A stretch of 64,000 nucleotides of DNA, taken from the NCBI GenBank assembly GCA_963837715.1, contig CAWIOF010000004.1:1054001-1118000 (forward strand). Reading direction: 5' to 3'. The position numbers and the translations under genes were made by a program. This DNA is from JANYLB01 sp963837715 (GTDB lineage: Bacteria; Actinomycetota; Acidimicrobiia; IMCC26256; JANYLB01). Shown piece by piece: positions 16,677 to 26,754 of this stretch. Numbering within the stretch: position 1 is the first letter of the stretch; the number at the start of each line of letters is the position of its first letter. The notes beneath the pieces were generated by a model, which worked only from the letters and a program-made list of their open reading frames with translations, was not told the origin of the DNA and did not search any database.

Positions 16677-18143
16677 GTGACGAACGACCGCGTCTCGCGG
16701 GCAGTGTTGGTGGTCTTCGTCGGGACGCAGCTGGGCATGATCCTCAGCACGCTCGACGGGACCATCGTCGCGACCGCGCTCCCGACGATCGCGCGCGATC
16801 TCGGCCACGAGTCGCAGCGGAGCTGGGTCATCACCGCGTACCTCCTCGGCATGGTCGCGACGATGCCCCTCTACGGCAAGCTCGGCGATCTCTACGGGCG
16901 CAAGCGGATGTACCTCGTGGCGATGACGATCTTCACCGTCGGGTCGATGCTCTGCGGTGCCGCCGGGTCGATGGGCCAGCTCATCGCGTTCCGCGCCCTC
17001 CAGGGCATCGGCGCCGGTGGCATCGGGCCGCTCGCGATGGCCATCGTCGCCGACATCGTTCCGGCCCGACAGCTCGGGCGATGGCTGGGCTACCAGGGCG
17101 CGCTGTTCGCGGTCGCCAGTCTCATCGGTCCCTTCACGGGTGGCTTCTTCGTCGACCACTTCACCTGGCGGTGGGCCTTCTACGTCAACCTCCCCCTGGC
17201 GGGGGTGGCGATGTTCATCGTCGGCACGCGCCTGCGGATCCCCTACGAGAAGGTGCTCCACGCGATCGACTACCTGGGTTCGGCGCTGCTCACCGCCGCC
17301 CTCGCGGCGATCGTGGTGGTCGCGGCGATCGGGGGACGGACGGTGTCGTGGGTGTCGACGACAGTGATCGGACTCGGGATCGCGATCGTGCTCCTCGCGG
17401 TCGCCTTCGTGATCCGCGAACGACGCGCACCCGAGCCGGTGCTCCCCCTGCGGATCCTGTCGAGGCGGGTGGTGCGGGTCGCCGCAGGGATCAACCTGAC
17501 GACCGGCGCGCTCTTCGCGTCGGGCATCTACTTCATCCCCGTGTTCCTCCAGCAGGTTGCCGATGTGAGCGCGACGACCTCCGGGCTCCTGCTCGCGCCG
17601 TTCATGTTCACCACCGCGTTCACGACGCTCGTCGCGGGCCGACGGGTCGAGCGTTCGGGTCGGTACCGGGTCTGGCCCATCCTGGGGTCGGTGATCGCCA
17701 CCGTCGGTGTCGCCCTGCTCGCCCAGTTGGGCCTGGCGTCGCCGGCATGGGCTGCCGCAGCGTTCGGCGCGGTCCTCGGCACCGGGATCGGCTTCATCAT
17801 GCAGACCTCGCTCCTCGCGCTGCAGAACGGAGTCGAGTACCGAGACCTCGGCGTCGCGACATCGACGGCACTCTTGAGTCGTACGCTCGGCGTCACGCTC
17901 GGTGCCGCGCTCTGCAGCGCCGTGCTCCAAGCCGGGCTCCCGGCGAGCGGGATCCCCGATGCGGCGGCCTACGCCGACGCGATCCCGGCTGTCTATCTCG
18001 CCGGCATCCCGATCGCCCTCCTGACGATCGTCCTGGCGCTGCGGCTGCCGGAGCACCGCCTGCGCGAGGGTTCGCACTTCGACGTCGACGAACCGCATGA
18101 TGTGGTCGCACTCCAAGCTGCAGCGGAGACAGGACTCTCGTGA
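16677..18143 (+). CDS. MFS transporter, DHA2 (14-TM drug:H+ antiporter) family
   Basis: 488-residue polytopic membrane protein. TM1 region ends LSTLDGTIVATALPTI (motif D1 of the DHA2 family); the A motif is GKLGDLYGRKRMY, and antiporter motif C-like glycines occur in ASLIGPFTGGFFVDHFTWRWAFYVN. About fourteen hydrophobic segments follow in order. Proton-driven efflux of a hydrophobic compound is the family role. GTG 16677 lies 11 bases after the amidohydrolase stop; its own TGA overlaps the ATG of the following SDR (TGATG). Confidence 0.9.
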   Translation: MTNDRVSRAVLVVFVGTQLGMILSTLDGTIVATALPTIARDLGHESQRSWVITAYLLGMVATMPLYGKLGDLYGRKRMYLVAMTIFTVGSMLCGAAGSMGQLIAFRALQGIGAGGIGPLAMAIVADIVPARQLGRWLGYQGALFAVASLIGPFTGGFFVDHFTWRWAFYVNLPLAGVAMFIVGTRLRIPYEKVLHAIDYLGSALLTAALAAIVVVAAIGGRTVSWVSTTVIGLGIAIVLLAVAFVIRERRAPEPVLPLRILSRRVVRVAAGINLTTGALFASGIYFIPVFLQQVADVSATTSGLLLAPFMFTTAFTTLVAGRRVERSGRYRVWPILGSVIATVGVALLAQLGLASPAWAAAAFGAVLGTGIGFIMQTSLLALQNGVEYRDLGVATSTALLSRTLGVTLGAALCSAVLQAGLPASGIPDAAAYADAIPAVYLAGIPIALLTIVLALRLPEHRLREGSHFDVDEPHDVVALQAAAETGLS

Positions 18144-18965
18144 TGCCAACCGAAGCTCCCGATCACGACCCGTTGGCGCCCGATGCCGTGCTGCTCACCG
18201 ATCGCGTCGCGCTCGGTGACAGGCGCGGCGACGGGCTTGGGCCGGGCGACGGCAACCATGTTCGCCCGCTTCGGCGCGACGGTTGCGATCTGCGATCGTG
18301 AACCCGATGGGCTCGAGTCGGCGCGGGCGGAGATCGAGGCCACCGGCCCGGTGCTCGCCCGCGTGCTCGACGTCCGCGACGCGACCCGCCGTCGATGCGT
18401 TCCTCGCCGACGTCACCGCCGAGCTGGGTCGGGTCGACGTGTTGGTGAACAACGCGGGCGGGACGTTCTTCGCCCCGTTCGTCGACGTGAGCACCGGCGG
18501 GGAGGCCGCGTTGCTCGCCGAGAACTTCACCCAGGTGACGCGCTTCGTGCGCGGCGTGGTGCCGTTGATGCCGGACGCGGGGGATCAATCGTGAACGTCA
18601 CGTCGATCGAGGCGCACCAGGCGGCCCCGGGGTTCGCGGTCTACGGCGCGATGAAGGCCGCCCTCGCCCAGCTCACGCGGAGCCTGGCGCTCGAGCTCGC
18701 CCCGCGACGCATCCGGGTGAACGCGATCGCACCCGATGCCATCCCCACCAGTGGCGACCACGACCTCCAGGATTCGATGCGGGAGACCGGCGCGGCGTTC
18801 TCACCCACGGTGCTGCCCCCGCTCGGGTACTTCGGCTCGCCCGACGATGCCGCCGCCGCGGCGTTGTTCCTCGCGAGCGACCTGTCGCGCTTCGTCACCG
18901 GGACGACCATCCACGTCGACGGTGGCAACTGGGCCGCCGGCGGCTGGCGGAGGAGCACCCAGTGA
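18143..18965 (+). CDS. SDR family oxidoreductase (three frameshifts)
   Basis: Short-chain dehydrogenase/reductase, 273 residues when three single-base errors are corrected. Pieces seen in successive frames: cofactor motif VTGAATGLGRATA, the VLVNNAGGTFF segment, VNVTSIEA with the catalytic Ser, YGAMKAALAQ with the catalytic Tyr and Lys, and the C-terminal FVTGTTIHVDGG. Frame changes occur near 18218 (extra G), 18388 (extra C) and in the G-run 18579-18583 (one G missing). All catalytic residues survive, so decay is unlikely. Substrate unknown. ATG overlaps the MFS stop. Confidence 0.83.
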
Positions 18966-19552
18966 GCGCAGACGAGGCCCCGGACGGTCTCACGGGCGCC
19001 GGAGCGGGTGGGCGATCGAGGGGCCGACCCGGAGCGAACCATGAGCCGATGAGCGCAGGCGGAGGCCCGGACGCGCCCACGCCGATCTTCCGGCACCTCG
19101 ACGACGTCGACGTTCCCTGGCAGCAGGTGAAACGGCAGCGCAACGCCGACGGCTCCGAGTCGTCGGTGTGGGAGAAGTGGCTCGCGTTCTCGCCCGATCC
19201 GCAGTACCTGTCGTTGTACGCGAAGTACGACCCCGGGATGATGGTGCGGCGGCACGGGCACTTCAGCCCGCACGTCGTGTTCGTCATCGCGGGCGAGGTC
19301 GAGTGTGGTGACCGCCGGTGCCCTGCCGGCACGCACATCGAGCTGCCCGAAGGCGCGGCGTTCGGGCCGTTCCGGGCCGGACCGGAGGGTGCGACCCTGT
19401 TCGAGGTGATGATGGGCGACCCGCGTTCGTGGGGCGACGATCCCGACGCGTTCACGGCGCTGCTCGCGGCGCACGGGGCCGAGCCACTCCCCGATGTCGA
19501 GCTCGACTACCCGCCGTGGCTCGAGGACCTCCGCCACCACTGGAAGAAGTAG
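18962..19552 (+). CDS. Cupin-domain protein
   Basis: Single-domain cupin, 196 residues from GTG 18962, whose first bases overlap the SDR stop (GTGA). An alternative ATG at 19049 removes a low-complexity N-terminus and starts right before the fold. Cupin motif 1 is RRHGHFSPHVVFVIAGEVECGD (metal His residues) and motif 2 is CPAGTHIELPEGAAFGPFRAG. Small cupins of this sort are dioxygenases, isomerases or binding proteins; the function here is not evident. It is co-directional with the SDR and probably in its operon. Confidence 0.75.
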   Translation: MSADEAPDGLTGAGAGGRSRGRPGANHEPMSAGGGPDAPTPIFRHLDDVDVPWQQVKRQRNADGSESSVWEKWLAFSPDPQYLSLYAKYDPGMMVRRHGHFSPHVVFVIAGEVECGDRRCPAGTHIELPEGAAFGPFRAGPEGATLFEVMMGDPRSWGDDPDAFTALLAAHGAEPLPDVELDYPPWLEDLRHHWKK

Positions 19553-19560
19553 CGCGGACC

Positions 19561-20737
19561 TCACACGAAGTCGAACTGGACGTGCGCCGACTTGAGGCCG
19601 TACACGAACGGGTTCGGCATCTCCTCGATCACCGTTTCGGGCACCATCCGCATCCCGGTGACACGACGCACGAGCTCCTCGAGGAACAACCGGATCTCGA
19701 GGCGGGCGAGTGACGCACCGAGGCAGAAGTGGGTGCCGAACCCGAACGCGAGGTGCCGGTTCGGGTAGCGGGTGAGGTCGAGTCGCTCGGGGTCGGCGAA
19801 GTGTGCGGGGTCGCGGTTCGCGGAGCTGTACATGAGCACGACCTGCTGGCCGGCGCGGATCGTCTCGCCGCCGAGCTCGACGTCTTCGCTGGCGACGCGG
19901 CACATGTTGTGGATCGGGGTGACGTAGCGGATCAGCTCCTCGGCGGCGATCTCGAGGTCGATGCCGCTGCGCAGCAGGTCCCACTGCTCGTGGGAGCGGA
20001 CGAACGCGAGGATGCTCCGGGCGATCACCGTTCGGGTCGTCTCCGCGCCGCCGTCGAGCAGGAGCAGCGAGTCGGCGATCACCGTCTCGACCGACATCGG
20101 GCAGCCGTCGACCTCGGCCTTGGTCCACACCGTCATCACGTCGTCGGCGGGGCATCGGTGCTTCTCGTCGAACAGGTCCGATGATGCCTGCGCGAACTCC
20201 ATCGCAGCGACGATGCCGTCGTCGGAGAAGTACCGGGGGCCCCCGCCGAGTGCGATCGTGCGCTCCGACCAGCTCTGGAGGTTCGACCAGTCGTCGGGGT
20301 CGAAGCCGAGCAGCTTGCCGATCATCATCGCCGGGAGTGGTGCGGCGAGATCACCGATGATCTCGGCGCGACCACCGTTCGCCTCGACACCGTCGAAGAG
20401 TCGCGTCACGGTCGCCCGGGCTTCCGATCTCCCAGTCGCCGACCGCCTTGGGCGTGAACCGTCGGGCGACGAGGTTGCGGCGCCGGCGATGGAGGGGATC
20501 GTCGAGGCCGATGATCGCAGGGTCGGCGGGGATGTTCGGCCGATACCCGCCCTTGTTCTGGTCGGAGTTGATGAAGAGGTCGGCGTGCTTCTCGATGAAC
20601 TCGACGTCGTCGTAGCGGGCGATGCCCCACAGCTCGTTGGTGGCGTCCCAGTACACCGGCTGGTTCTCGCGCAGCCAGGCGTAGGTGGCGTACGGATCGC
20701 CGGTGTAGAAGTCGCCGTCGAGCAGGTCCAGATCCAT
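19561..20737 (-). CDS. Cytochrome P450 (one frameshift)
   Basis: Bacterial class I P450, 391 residues when corrected. Oxygen-activation helix LLLDGGAETTR, the ExxR pair in EELIR, PERLDLTRYPNRHLAFGFGTHFC as the heme region with the Cys ligand, and a short MDLDLLDGDFYTGDP N-terminus. HRRRRNLVARRFTP marks the C-helix that contacts heme propionates. Monooxygenation of a hydrophobic substrate is the family role; no ferredoxin is encoded nearby. The frame changes at about 20422 where one base appears inserted. ATG 20737 is preceded by TAGCAT-N6, with no Shine-Dalgarno sequence. Divergent from the alcohol dehydrogenase. Confidence 0.88.
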
Positions 20738-20743
20738 CGGCGG

Positions 20744-20749
20744 ATGCTA
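20744..20749 (-). promoter_or_regulatory. Candidate -10 box (TAGCAT), leaderless P450 mRNA
   Basis: On the minus strand TAGCAT is followed by CCGCCG and then the P450 ATG at 20737, the TAnnnT-N6-ATG pattern. TACGAT at 20755-20760 on the plus strand could be the -10 box of the divergent alcohol dehydrogenase. Confidence 0.48.
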
Positions 20750-20803
20750 CGGCCTACGATCCGGCGGCGAGAAGCTCCGAAAGATCGACGACAGGAGACG
20801 CGG

Positions 20804-21909
20804 ATGCAGGCAGCGGTGTTCGAGGCGGTCGGCACGCCCATCGAGGTCGGCGACGTCGACCTCCGCGGCCCCGGTCCCCGTGAGGTGCTCGTCCGGATCG
20901 CGGCGTGCGGCGTGTGTCACTCCGATTTGTCGGTCGTCGACGGGTCGTTCCCGAGTCCGCTGCCGGTGGTGCTCGGCCACGAGGCCGCCGGTGTGGTCGA
21001 GGAGGTCGGAGCCGACGTCACGAGCGTCGCACCGGGCGACAAGGTCGTGCTCACTCCGCTCCCGCCGTGCGGCAACTGCTACTTCTGCACCCGCGGCCAG
21101 CCGACCCTCTGCGCGACCTGGGGGGGCTCGCTGTTCACGTCGCTCCTCGCCGACGGGACGAGCCCGTTCTCGCGTGGCGGTGAGATCGTCTATCGCGGTC
21201 TCGCGACCGCGGCGTGGGCGGAGCAGGCGATCATGCCCGAGGAGGGTGTCGTGAAGGTCGACGACGACGTGCCGCTCGAGACCGCGTGCGTGCTCGGCTG
21301 CGCGGTGCAGACCGGTGTGGGCGCGGTGCTCAACACCGCCCGGGTCGAAGAGGGCGCGACGGTGCTCGTGCTCGGGGCCGGCGGCATCGGCATCGCGGTC
21401 ACGCAGGGCGCACGGCTCGCCGCGGCCTCGCGGATCATCGTGAGCGATCCGGTGGCCGAACGACGCGAAGCCGCACTGCGGTTCGGGGCCACCGACGTGA
21501 TCGACCCGGCCGACGCCGACCCGGTGGTCGCTGCGTTCGAGCTCACCGCGCGGCATCGGGGTCGACTACTCGTTCGAGGCCGCGGGCCAGGCGTCGCTCA
21601 TCGAACAGGGGATCGCGGCGACCCGCAGCGGCGGCACGATCGTGTGCGTCGGCGCGCCGCCGCTCGACCAGGGGATCTCGATCCCGATGGCGGTCGGCGT
21701 TCACGTCAACGGAGAAGCGCCTCGTCGGGTGTCTGCTCGGCAGCGTGCACTCCCAGCGGGACATCCCCCGGTTGCTCGCGCTCTGGCGCGGTGGCCGGCT
21801 CGACCTCGACGGCATGATCACCTCCCGGATGCCGCTGGCGGAGACCGACGCCGCGGTCGAACGCCTGCGCAACCGCGAGGGCATCCGCACCGTGCTCACC
21901 GTCGGCTGA
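20804..21909 (+). CDS. Zinc-dependent alcohol dehydrogenase, MDR family (two frameshifts)
   Basis: 367-residue class III-like medium-chain dehydrogenase when corrected. Catalytic zinc ligands: CGVCHSD, GHEAAGVVEEVG; structural zinc loop CGNCYFCTRGQPTLC; NAD-binding motif VLGAGGIGIAVTQGA. It would oxidise an alcohol or aldehyde with NAD(H). AGGAG at 20793 precedes the ATG. Frame changes near 21550 (extra base in GCGCGG) and near 21703; after them FTSTEKRLVGCLLGS and the normal C-terminus GIRTVLTVG appear. The P450s on both sides suggest a hydroxylation-then-oxidation pathway. Confidence 0.9.
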
Positions 21910-21914
21910 GTCCG

Positions 21915-23212
21915 GTGTCCTCGCCCTCCGGTCCACCGCCGGTCGCCGATCTGACCTTTCCCTGGGACGACTTCGACGCACCCGATCCGGTCGAAGGACT
22001 CACCGGGGCCAGGGACCAGCTCGGCGACACGTTCGTCGTCGAGTCGGGCCGCGACCGGTACCTGTTCGTGTTCTCCCCCGACGCGCTGCGCGCGTTCTAC
22101 GCGCTTCCCGAAGCTGTCGCGAGCAAGGGACTCGCCGACTACCGGATGTTGCTGCGCAAGCTGCCGAAGGAGCTGTTCGCCACCCGACGGACGTTCGCGC
22201 ACGACCTGTTCGGGGCGCAGGACGTGGAGGGATACCTCGGGCACCTCGACATCGCGATCGACCGGCAGGTCCGCGAGCTCGGCGCCGCCGGGACCATCGA
22301 CGTGTTCGAGCTCTCCCGCCGACTCGGCCACCGCCTCGCGCTCGGGTGTTGGATGGGCGACGCCGCGGCCGGTGCGCCCATGCTCGACCGGTTGATCCGC
22401 GGAGTTCGACCAGCTCGACGGCGCCGATGCGTTCGTCCACCCCGAGCGACATGGTCTCCGCCCACGATCTCGACCCCGATGATCCCGATGTCGAGCCGTT
22501 CGCGCGGAACGCGCTGCACTCGCACGGGTCGAGGGGATCGTCGCGGGCCTGCTCGCCGACGGTGCTCCCGAAGACGGCTTCCTCGCTGAGATCGCCGACC
22601 GCTGGGCCGACGTCGACGACGGCGGAGCGCGCCCGCGGCGTCGCGGGCGACGTCGTCTTGCTGCACATCGCCACGATGACGAACCTGTTCGCGGCCTTGG
22701 GCTGGACGCTCGGGCTCCTGCTGCTCGACCCGCACGCGAAGGCGCGGGTCGAGGCGGGTGACGCGGCGTTCCTCGAACGGTGCGAGCTCGAGGCGATCCG
22801 GCTCGGTCAGCGTTCGATCATGATGCGATCGGTGCTCGTCCCCTGTTCGATCACGGAGGGCGGCGTCGAGCACCTGCTCGATCCCGGGATGATCCTCGCG
22901 ACGATGCTGCCGATCACGAACCTCGGCGCCGCTCCCGGGTTCGACACCTACGACCCCGACCGTTGGGACGGCCGACGCCTGCGCGACGAGGCGACGCTCC
23001 CGGCCCGCGAGCTCGTCACGACCTTCGGACACGGTTCGCACCGGTGCCCGGCTCAGCGGTTCTCCCTGTCGGCGATCGGCCGGGCGGTGAGTCGCCTCGT
23101 CACGACGTTCGAGCTCGAGCCCGCGTTCCGCGCGATCCGACCGCTCCCGCTCCAGATCGGCGGAGTGGCGCGACCGGCCGATCCCTGCCTGGTCGCCTAC
23201 CGCCGACGCTGA
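21915..23212 (+). CDS. Cytochrome P450-like protein (four frameshifts)
   Basis: 431 residues after correcting four one-base changes (about 22400, 22456, 22511 and 22630). The C-terminal half has ELEAIRLGQRS (ExxR) and FGHGSHRCPAQRFSLSAIGRAV, a P450 heme-ligand signature with Cys. The helical I region (DVVLLHIATMTNLFAALGWTLG) lacks the usual acid-Thr pair and has Thr/Asn instead, as in some CYP51-like or peroxygenase-type P450s. The N-terminal half (LTFPWDDFDAPDPVEGL) is divergent. Starts six bases after the alcohol dehydrogenase stop, so it is probably cotranscribed. Confidence 0.72.
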
Positions 23213-23246
23213 CTGCCGCCGCTGACCGCTGCGGTCAGGACTCAGC

Positions 23247-24049
23247 TCAGGGCTCAGGCCAGGTGGTCGTGAGGAACTCGACGATCGCGGCTGCGAACGT
23301 CGGCGCGCGCGGCGCGCCGAGGTGGTCCCCCGGCACGATCTGCGACTCGCGCCCCGGCGATCCGGCCGGCGAGCGCGTCGGGTGCACCCACGAATCGGTC
23401 ACGATCGCCGACGAGCACGAGCGTCGGGATGGTGATCGCGCCGAAGTCGAGGTCGCCACCGAGCGCAGTCGATCCTTCGACGGCCGCGAGCGCGTGGCGG
23501 TCGGCACCCGAGCGATCGGCGAAGGCGCGGAACGCTCGCCCGACCGGGTGGGTGATGCGAGCGGGATCGTCGACGAGCAGCGCCGCGGCGAGGCCGCCGT
23601 CGCCCGAGTCGGTCGGAGTCGCGCCGGAGGTTCCCTCCGGCGCCGGCGATCACGAGCGCCTCCACCCGGGGATCGGTCGCGGCGAGGCGGGCGGCGACGA
23701 GCGCACCCATGGAGTATCCGACGACCTGGACCCGTTCGACCCCGAGCGAGCCGAGGATCGCCTGTGCGTCGCGGACCATGGTGTCGCCGGCGTACGCCGA
23801 CGGATCGTGGGGTGTGTCGGATGCGCCGTGGCCGCGAGCGTCGGGGGCGACGACCACGCGGCCGTTCGTCACGAGCGCGTCGACGATGCCCGGCTCGACC
23901 CAGTTGTCGCGGTGATCGGAGGCGAAGCCGTGGAGGAGCAACACCGGGCACCGACCGTCGGTGACCTCTGGGTCCACTCGCACGTACGCGAGCCGGGTTC
24001 CGTCGAAGGAGGAGACGTGGCGAGTCGCGGGCTCAGGATGCGTCGGCAC
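23247..24049 (-). CDS. Alpha/beta hydrolase (two frameshifts)
   Basis: 266-residue alpha/beta-hydrolase when corrected. Oxyanion-region VLLLHGFASDHRDNW, nucleophile elbow GYSMGALVAARLA (catalytic Ser), TLVLVGDRDRFVG with the acid, and IVPGDHLGAPRAP with the base His. Frame changes near 23640 and 23340 are each explained by one extra base within GCGCG sequence. GTG at 24049; it lies downstream of the SDR at 24054 on the same strand and is the last gene of the sulfotransferase-CMD-SDR-hydrolase set. Ester or lactone hydrolysis is plausible. Confidence 0.84.
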
Positions 24050-24053
24050 AGGA

Positions 24054-24863
24054 CTAGATGAGCGTGAGGCCGCCGTCGACGGCCAGGGTCTGGCCGGTCA
24101 CGTAGCTCGCGTCGTCGGAGAGGAGGAACGCGACGGCCGCCGCGACCTCCCACGCGGTTCCCTGCCGGCCGAGAGGAACGGGCGTGCGCCCGCGTGACGG
24201 CCGACCCTCGGTGGCCCGACGACCGAGCGGGGTGTCGATCAGCCCGGGTGCGACGACGTTGGCGCGGACGCCCTTCCGGGCGCCTTCGAGCGCGACGTGA
24301 CGACACAACCCGATCAGTCCCGCCTTCGAAGCGTCGTACGCGGGGAGTCGGCTGCCCGGTTGCAGTCCGGCGACGGAACCGACGAACACGACCGAGCCCC
24401 GGTTCAACTCGTCCTCGGCGAGGCGGGGGAGCGCAGCGCGGGCGATGAGGAAGGCCCCGCGGAGGTTGACGGCAAAGGTGTCGTCCCAGTCGGCCGCGCT
24501 GGTCTGCGCCAGACCGCCGCCCTTGCCGATCCCGGCGTTCATCACCACGCCGGTCAGCGTGCCCGCGCCGGCTGCCGCCGAGGCCAACGCATCGCAATCG
24601 GCTTCGTCGGTCACGTCGCCGACGGCAGCGACCGCGCGACCGCCCTCGTCGACGATCTGGCGGACCGTCTCCTCCGCCGCCGCACCGGTGCGGTCGGCAC
24701 ACACGACCATCGCGCCGTCCTGTGCCGCGCGCCGGGCGATGGCGCGACCGTTTCCCGTCGGCGCGTCGGGATCGAGGCTCGGCTGGGTACCGGCTCCGAC
24801 CACGAGCACCGTCCGGCCGTCGAGCCGGCCACTGGTGGGCCCGTCACTCCCGGGACCGCTCAC
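24054..24863 (-). CDS. SDR family oxidoreductase with an extended glycine motif
   Basis: 269-residue SDR. The cofactor loop is unusual: VVGAGT is separated from GNGRAI by eight residues (QPSLDPDAPT), so the normal TGxxxGxG is stretched. The rest is typical: VVMNAGIG, FVGSVAGLQPGSRLPAYDASKAG (Ser, Tyr, Lys) and VTGQTLAVDGG at the C-terminus. The GTG start overlaps the stop of the CMD gene (GTGA). Oxidoreduction of an unknown alcohol or ketone. Confidence 0.86.
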   Translation of the reverse strand: MSGPGSDGPTSGRLDGRTVLVVGAGTQPSLDPDAPTGNGRAIARRAAQDGAMVVCADRTGAAAEETVRQIVDEGGRAVAAVGDVTDEADCDALASAAAGAGTLTGVVMNAGIGKGGGLAQTSAADWDDTFAVNLRGAFLIARAALPRLAEDELNRGSVVFVGSVAGLQPGSRLPAYDASKAGLIGLCRHVALEGARKGVRANVVAPGLIDTPLGRRATEGRPSRGRTPVPLGRQGTAWEVAAAVAFLLSDDASYVTGQTLAVDGGLTLI

Positions 24864-25444
24864 GATTCCGGCCCCGCGCTCGCGTCGTCGGGGAACCCGG
24901 GCACGCCGGGCTCACGTTCCACGCCGAACGAGTTCAGTGCACCCGCGACCATGTGGTATTGGCCGACGAGCATCACGACTTCCACGAGTTGCTGGTCGTC
25001 GTAGTGCTGCGCGAGCACCCGCCACGTCGCGTCGCCGACACGGTTGTCGGTGTGGAGCTCGTCGGTGGCATCGAGCAGTGCCCGCTCGAGCGCGGACCAG
25101 CCGGCGTCGTCGGCGCGCACGATGCGGTCGATCTCGGCGGCGCTGAGACCCGCCGCGAGACCGAGACCGACGTGCTGTCCCCACTCGTAGACCGATCGGC
25201 AGCGCCAGGCGGTGCGCAGGATGACGATCTCGCGGTCGCGGGCGGGCAGGGAACCGGTCAGCAGCGCGCCGCCGAAGGGGAGCCAGTGCCGGAAGAGGCG
25301 GGGATGACGGACGAGGGTGGTGAAGATGTTCCGCGTGCGGGAGGGGGCGGTGTCGCCGATCGGGACCACGCCCGCCCGGCTGAGGAGCTCCCGGGTCCGG
25401 TCGTCCCACTCCGACTCCGGGAGCGGCGGGATCCGGGGGCTCAC
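24860..25444 (-). CDS. Carboxymuconolactone decarboxylase (CMD) family protein
   Basis: 194-residue all-helical protein of the CMD/AhpD fold. Characteristic segment LPARDREIVILRTAWRCRSVYEWGQHV: in AhpD relatives this site is ExxxCxxC-x-x-H, whereas here only one Cys and the His are present, as in decarboxylase-type members. GTG 25444 overlaps the sulfotransferase stop (GTGA), so I prefer it to an upstream extension. It may be a lactone decarboxylase or a peroxide-linked protein. Confidence 0.82.
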   Translation of the reverse strand: MSPRIPPLPESEWDDRTRELLSRAGVVPIGDTAPSRTRNIFTTLVRHPRLFRHWLPFGGALLTGSLPARDREIVILRTAWRCRSVYEWGQHVGLGLAAGLSAAEIDRIVRADDAGWSALERALLDATDELHTDNRVGDATWRVLAQHYDDQQLVEVVMLVGQYHMVAGALNSFGVEREPGVPGFPDDASAGPES

Positions 25445-26628
25445 TGCGGTTCCGACGGGACGTCGAAGTACTCCTGGTACCGCCGGCACCGTTCGCGAAT
25501 CTCGCCTTCGTCGAGGCCGGTGTCGGCGAAGGAGTAGTCGTGGCCTCCACCCTCGGGACGAGAGTGTGCGGCGAGGAACTCGCGCATCTGGGTCTCGGTC
25601 GCAGGAGTCAACTCGAGATCGAGTCCCGCGTAGATGTCGTGGATCACACCGAACGGATCAACCATGAAGTCGCGGAAGGTGACATCGACGACACGATCGG
25701 CCGCGACGGTGCCGTCTTCGCGTGCGGTGACGGAGCGATCGAGTCCGTCGAGGATGTACCCGGCCCATTCGTCGGCGATCTCCGGGATGGTCGGGTCGTC
25801 GCACGTCATGCTGCGCAACGTCTGCTCGAGTGACGACAACGACGCGATGATCGACAACGGGTCACGGTGCGTCTGGACCAGGAACGCATCGGGGTACTCC
25901 GCGAGGAGCGCGTCGAGGCTCCAGATGTGGGCGGGCGACTTGAGCAGCCACCGCGCCGCGCCGGCGTCGCCTGCGGGATGCCGCGACTGCAGGTGCTCGA
26001 GGAAGTGGCGGTGCCATCGGTACGCGGGCGCCATGTCGGCTTCGTACATCGACCACCTCCCGTACGACGGCACCCGGTACTGCGTCGGGAAGGTGATGCT
26101 GCGGAACGACGACGCCGTCATGCGTACGCACTCCTGGCTGAGCTGCGCACCCATGGGGTGGATCGAGCGAAACCCCGGGATCAGGAGATCGGTTCCCGCG
26201 AGGAGCTCGTCGACCTCGGCGATGCGTGGATCCGTCGCGAAGGTCGCCGTCTCGGGTGGAGGCATCGGCCGGTCGACCTCCCACGTCAGGGGGACGCGGG
26301 TCGTCGGATCCTGGGCGAGGATGTCGAACAGGATGGTCGTCCCGGTGCGGCCCTGACCGACGATCACGATCGGCGGGACGATGGGGACGCCGGCGATCTC
26401 CGGATGCTCACGACGCCACGCGATCAACTCGAGCCGGTTGGCGAGCAGTGTGACGATCTCTCCCGCCGCGATCTGCTCCCCGAGCTCGTTGAGTCGGGCC
26501 TCCTCGTCGAGTGCGACGGTGAGGCGGCTGAGCCCCTCGCGCCAGTCGTCGGCGCCGAAGTCGTCGAGGCCCGTCGCGGTCGTCGCCGCATCCACGAGCC
26601 GTCCCATGTCGAGCACGTCAGTGGTCAT
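25441..26628 (-). CDS. Sulfotransferase (Sulfotransfer_3 family)
   Basis: 395-residue PAPS-dependent sulfotransferase. 5'-phosphosulfate loop IVIVGQGRTGTTILFDILAQDP; 3'-phosphate motif AFLVQTHRDPLSIIASLSSL; catalytic-region residues in RWLLKSPAHIWSLDALL. It shares its domain plan and several segments (ATGLDDFG near the N-terminus, the RTGTTIL loop) with the gene at 60458. ATG 26628 is chosen over an upstream in-frame start without a ribosome site. First gene of a coupled operon with CMD, SDR and hydrolase; divergent from a TetR gene that may control it. Confidence 0.86.
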   Translation of the reverse strand: MTTDVLDMGRLVDAATTATGLDDFGADDWREGLSRLTVALDEEARLNELGEQIAAGEIVTLLANRLELIAWRREHPEIAGVPIVPPIVIVGQGRTGTTILFDILAQDPTTRVPLTWEVDRPMPPPETATFATDPRIAEVDELLAGTDLLIPGFRSIHPMGAQLSQECVRMTASSFRSITFPTQYRVPSYGRWSMYEADMAPAYRWHRHFLEHLQSRHPAGDAGAARWLLKSPAHIWSLDALLAEYPDAFLVQTHRDPLSIIASLSSLEQTLRSMTCDDPTIPEIADEWAGYILDGLDRSVTAREDGTVAADRVVDVTFRDFMVDPFGVIHDIYAGLDLELTPATETQMREFLAAHSRPEGGGHDYSFADTGLDEGEIRERCRRYQEYFDVPSEPQ

Positions 26629-26754
26629 CGGGCGGCATCCTGACGTTCCCCGCACCCCACGCGCCAGATCGTCGCCGACCCCCGACGTGGTGGTCGTTGG
26701 TTACCTCACCGACAGTGGCCGCGCGGCATCGCTCCCGGGTGCCACTATGAGCGG

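Noticed and set aside
18143..23212. Programmed ribosomal frameshifting or a pseudogene cluster
   Set aside because: Shifts are at different contexts without slippery heptamers, up to four per gene, and the proteins are otherwise intact; sequencing error is simpler.
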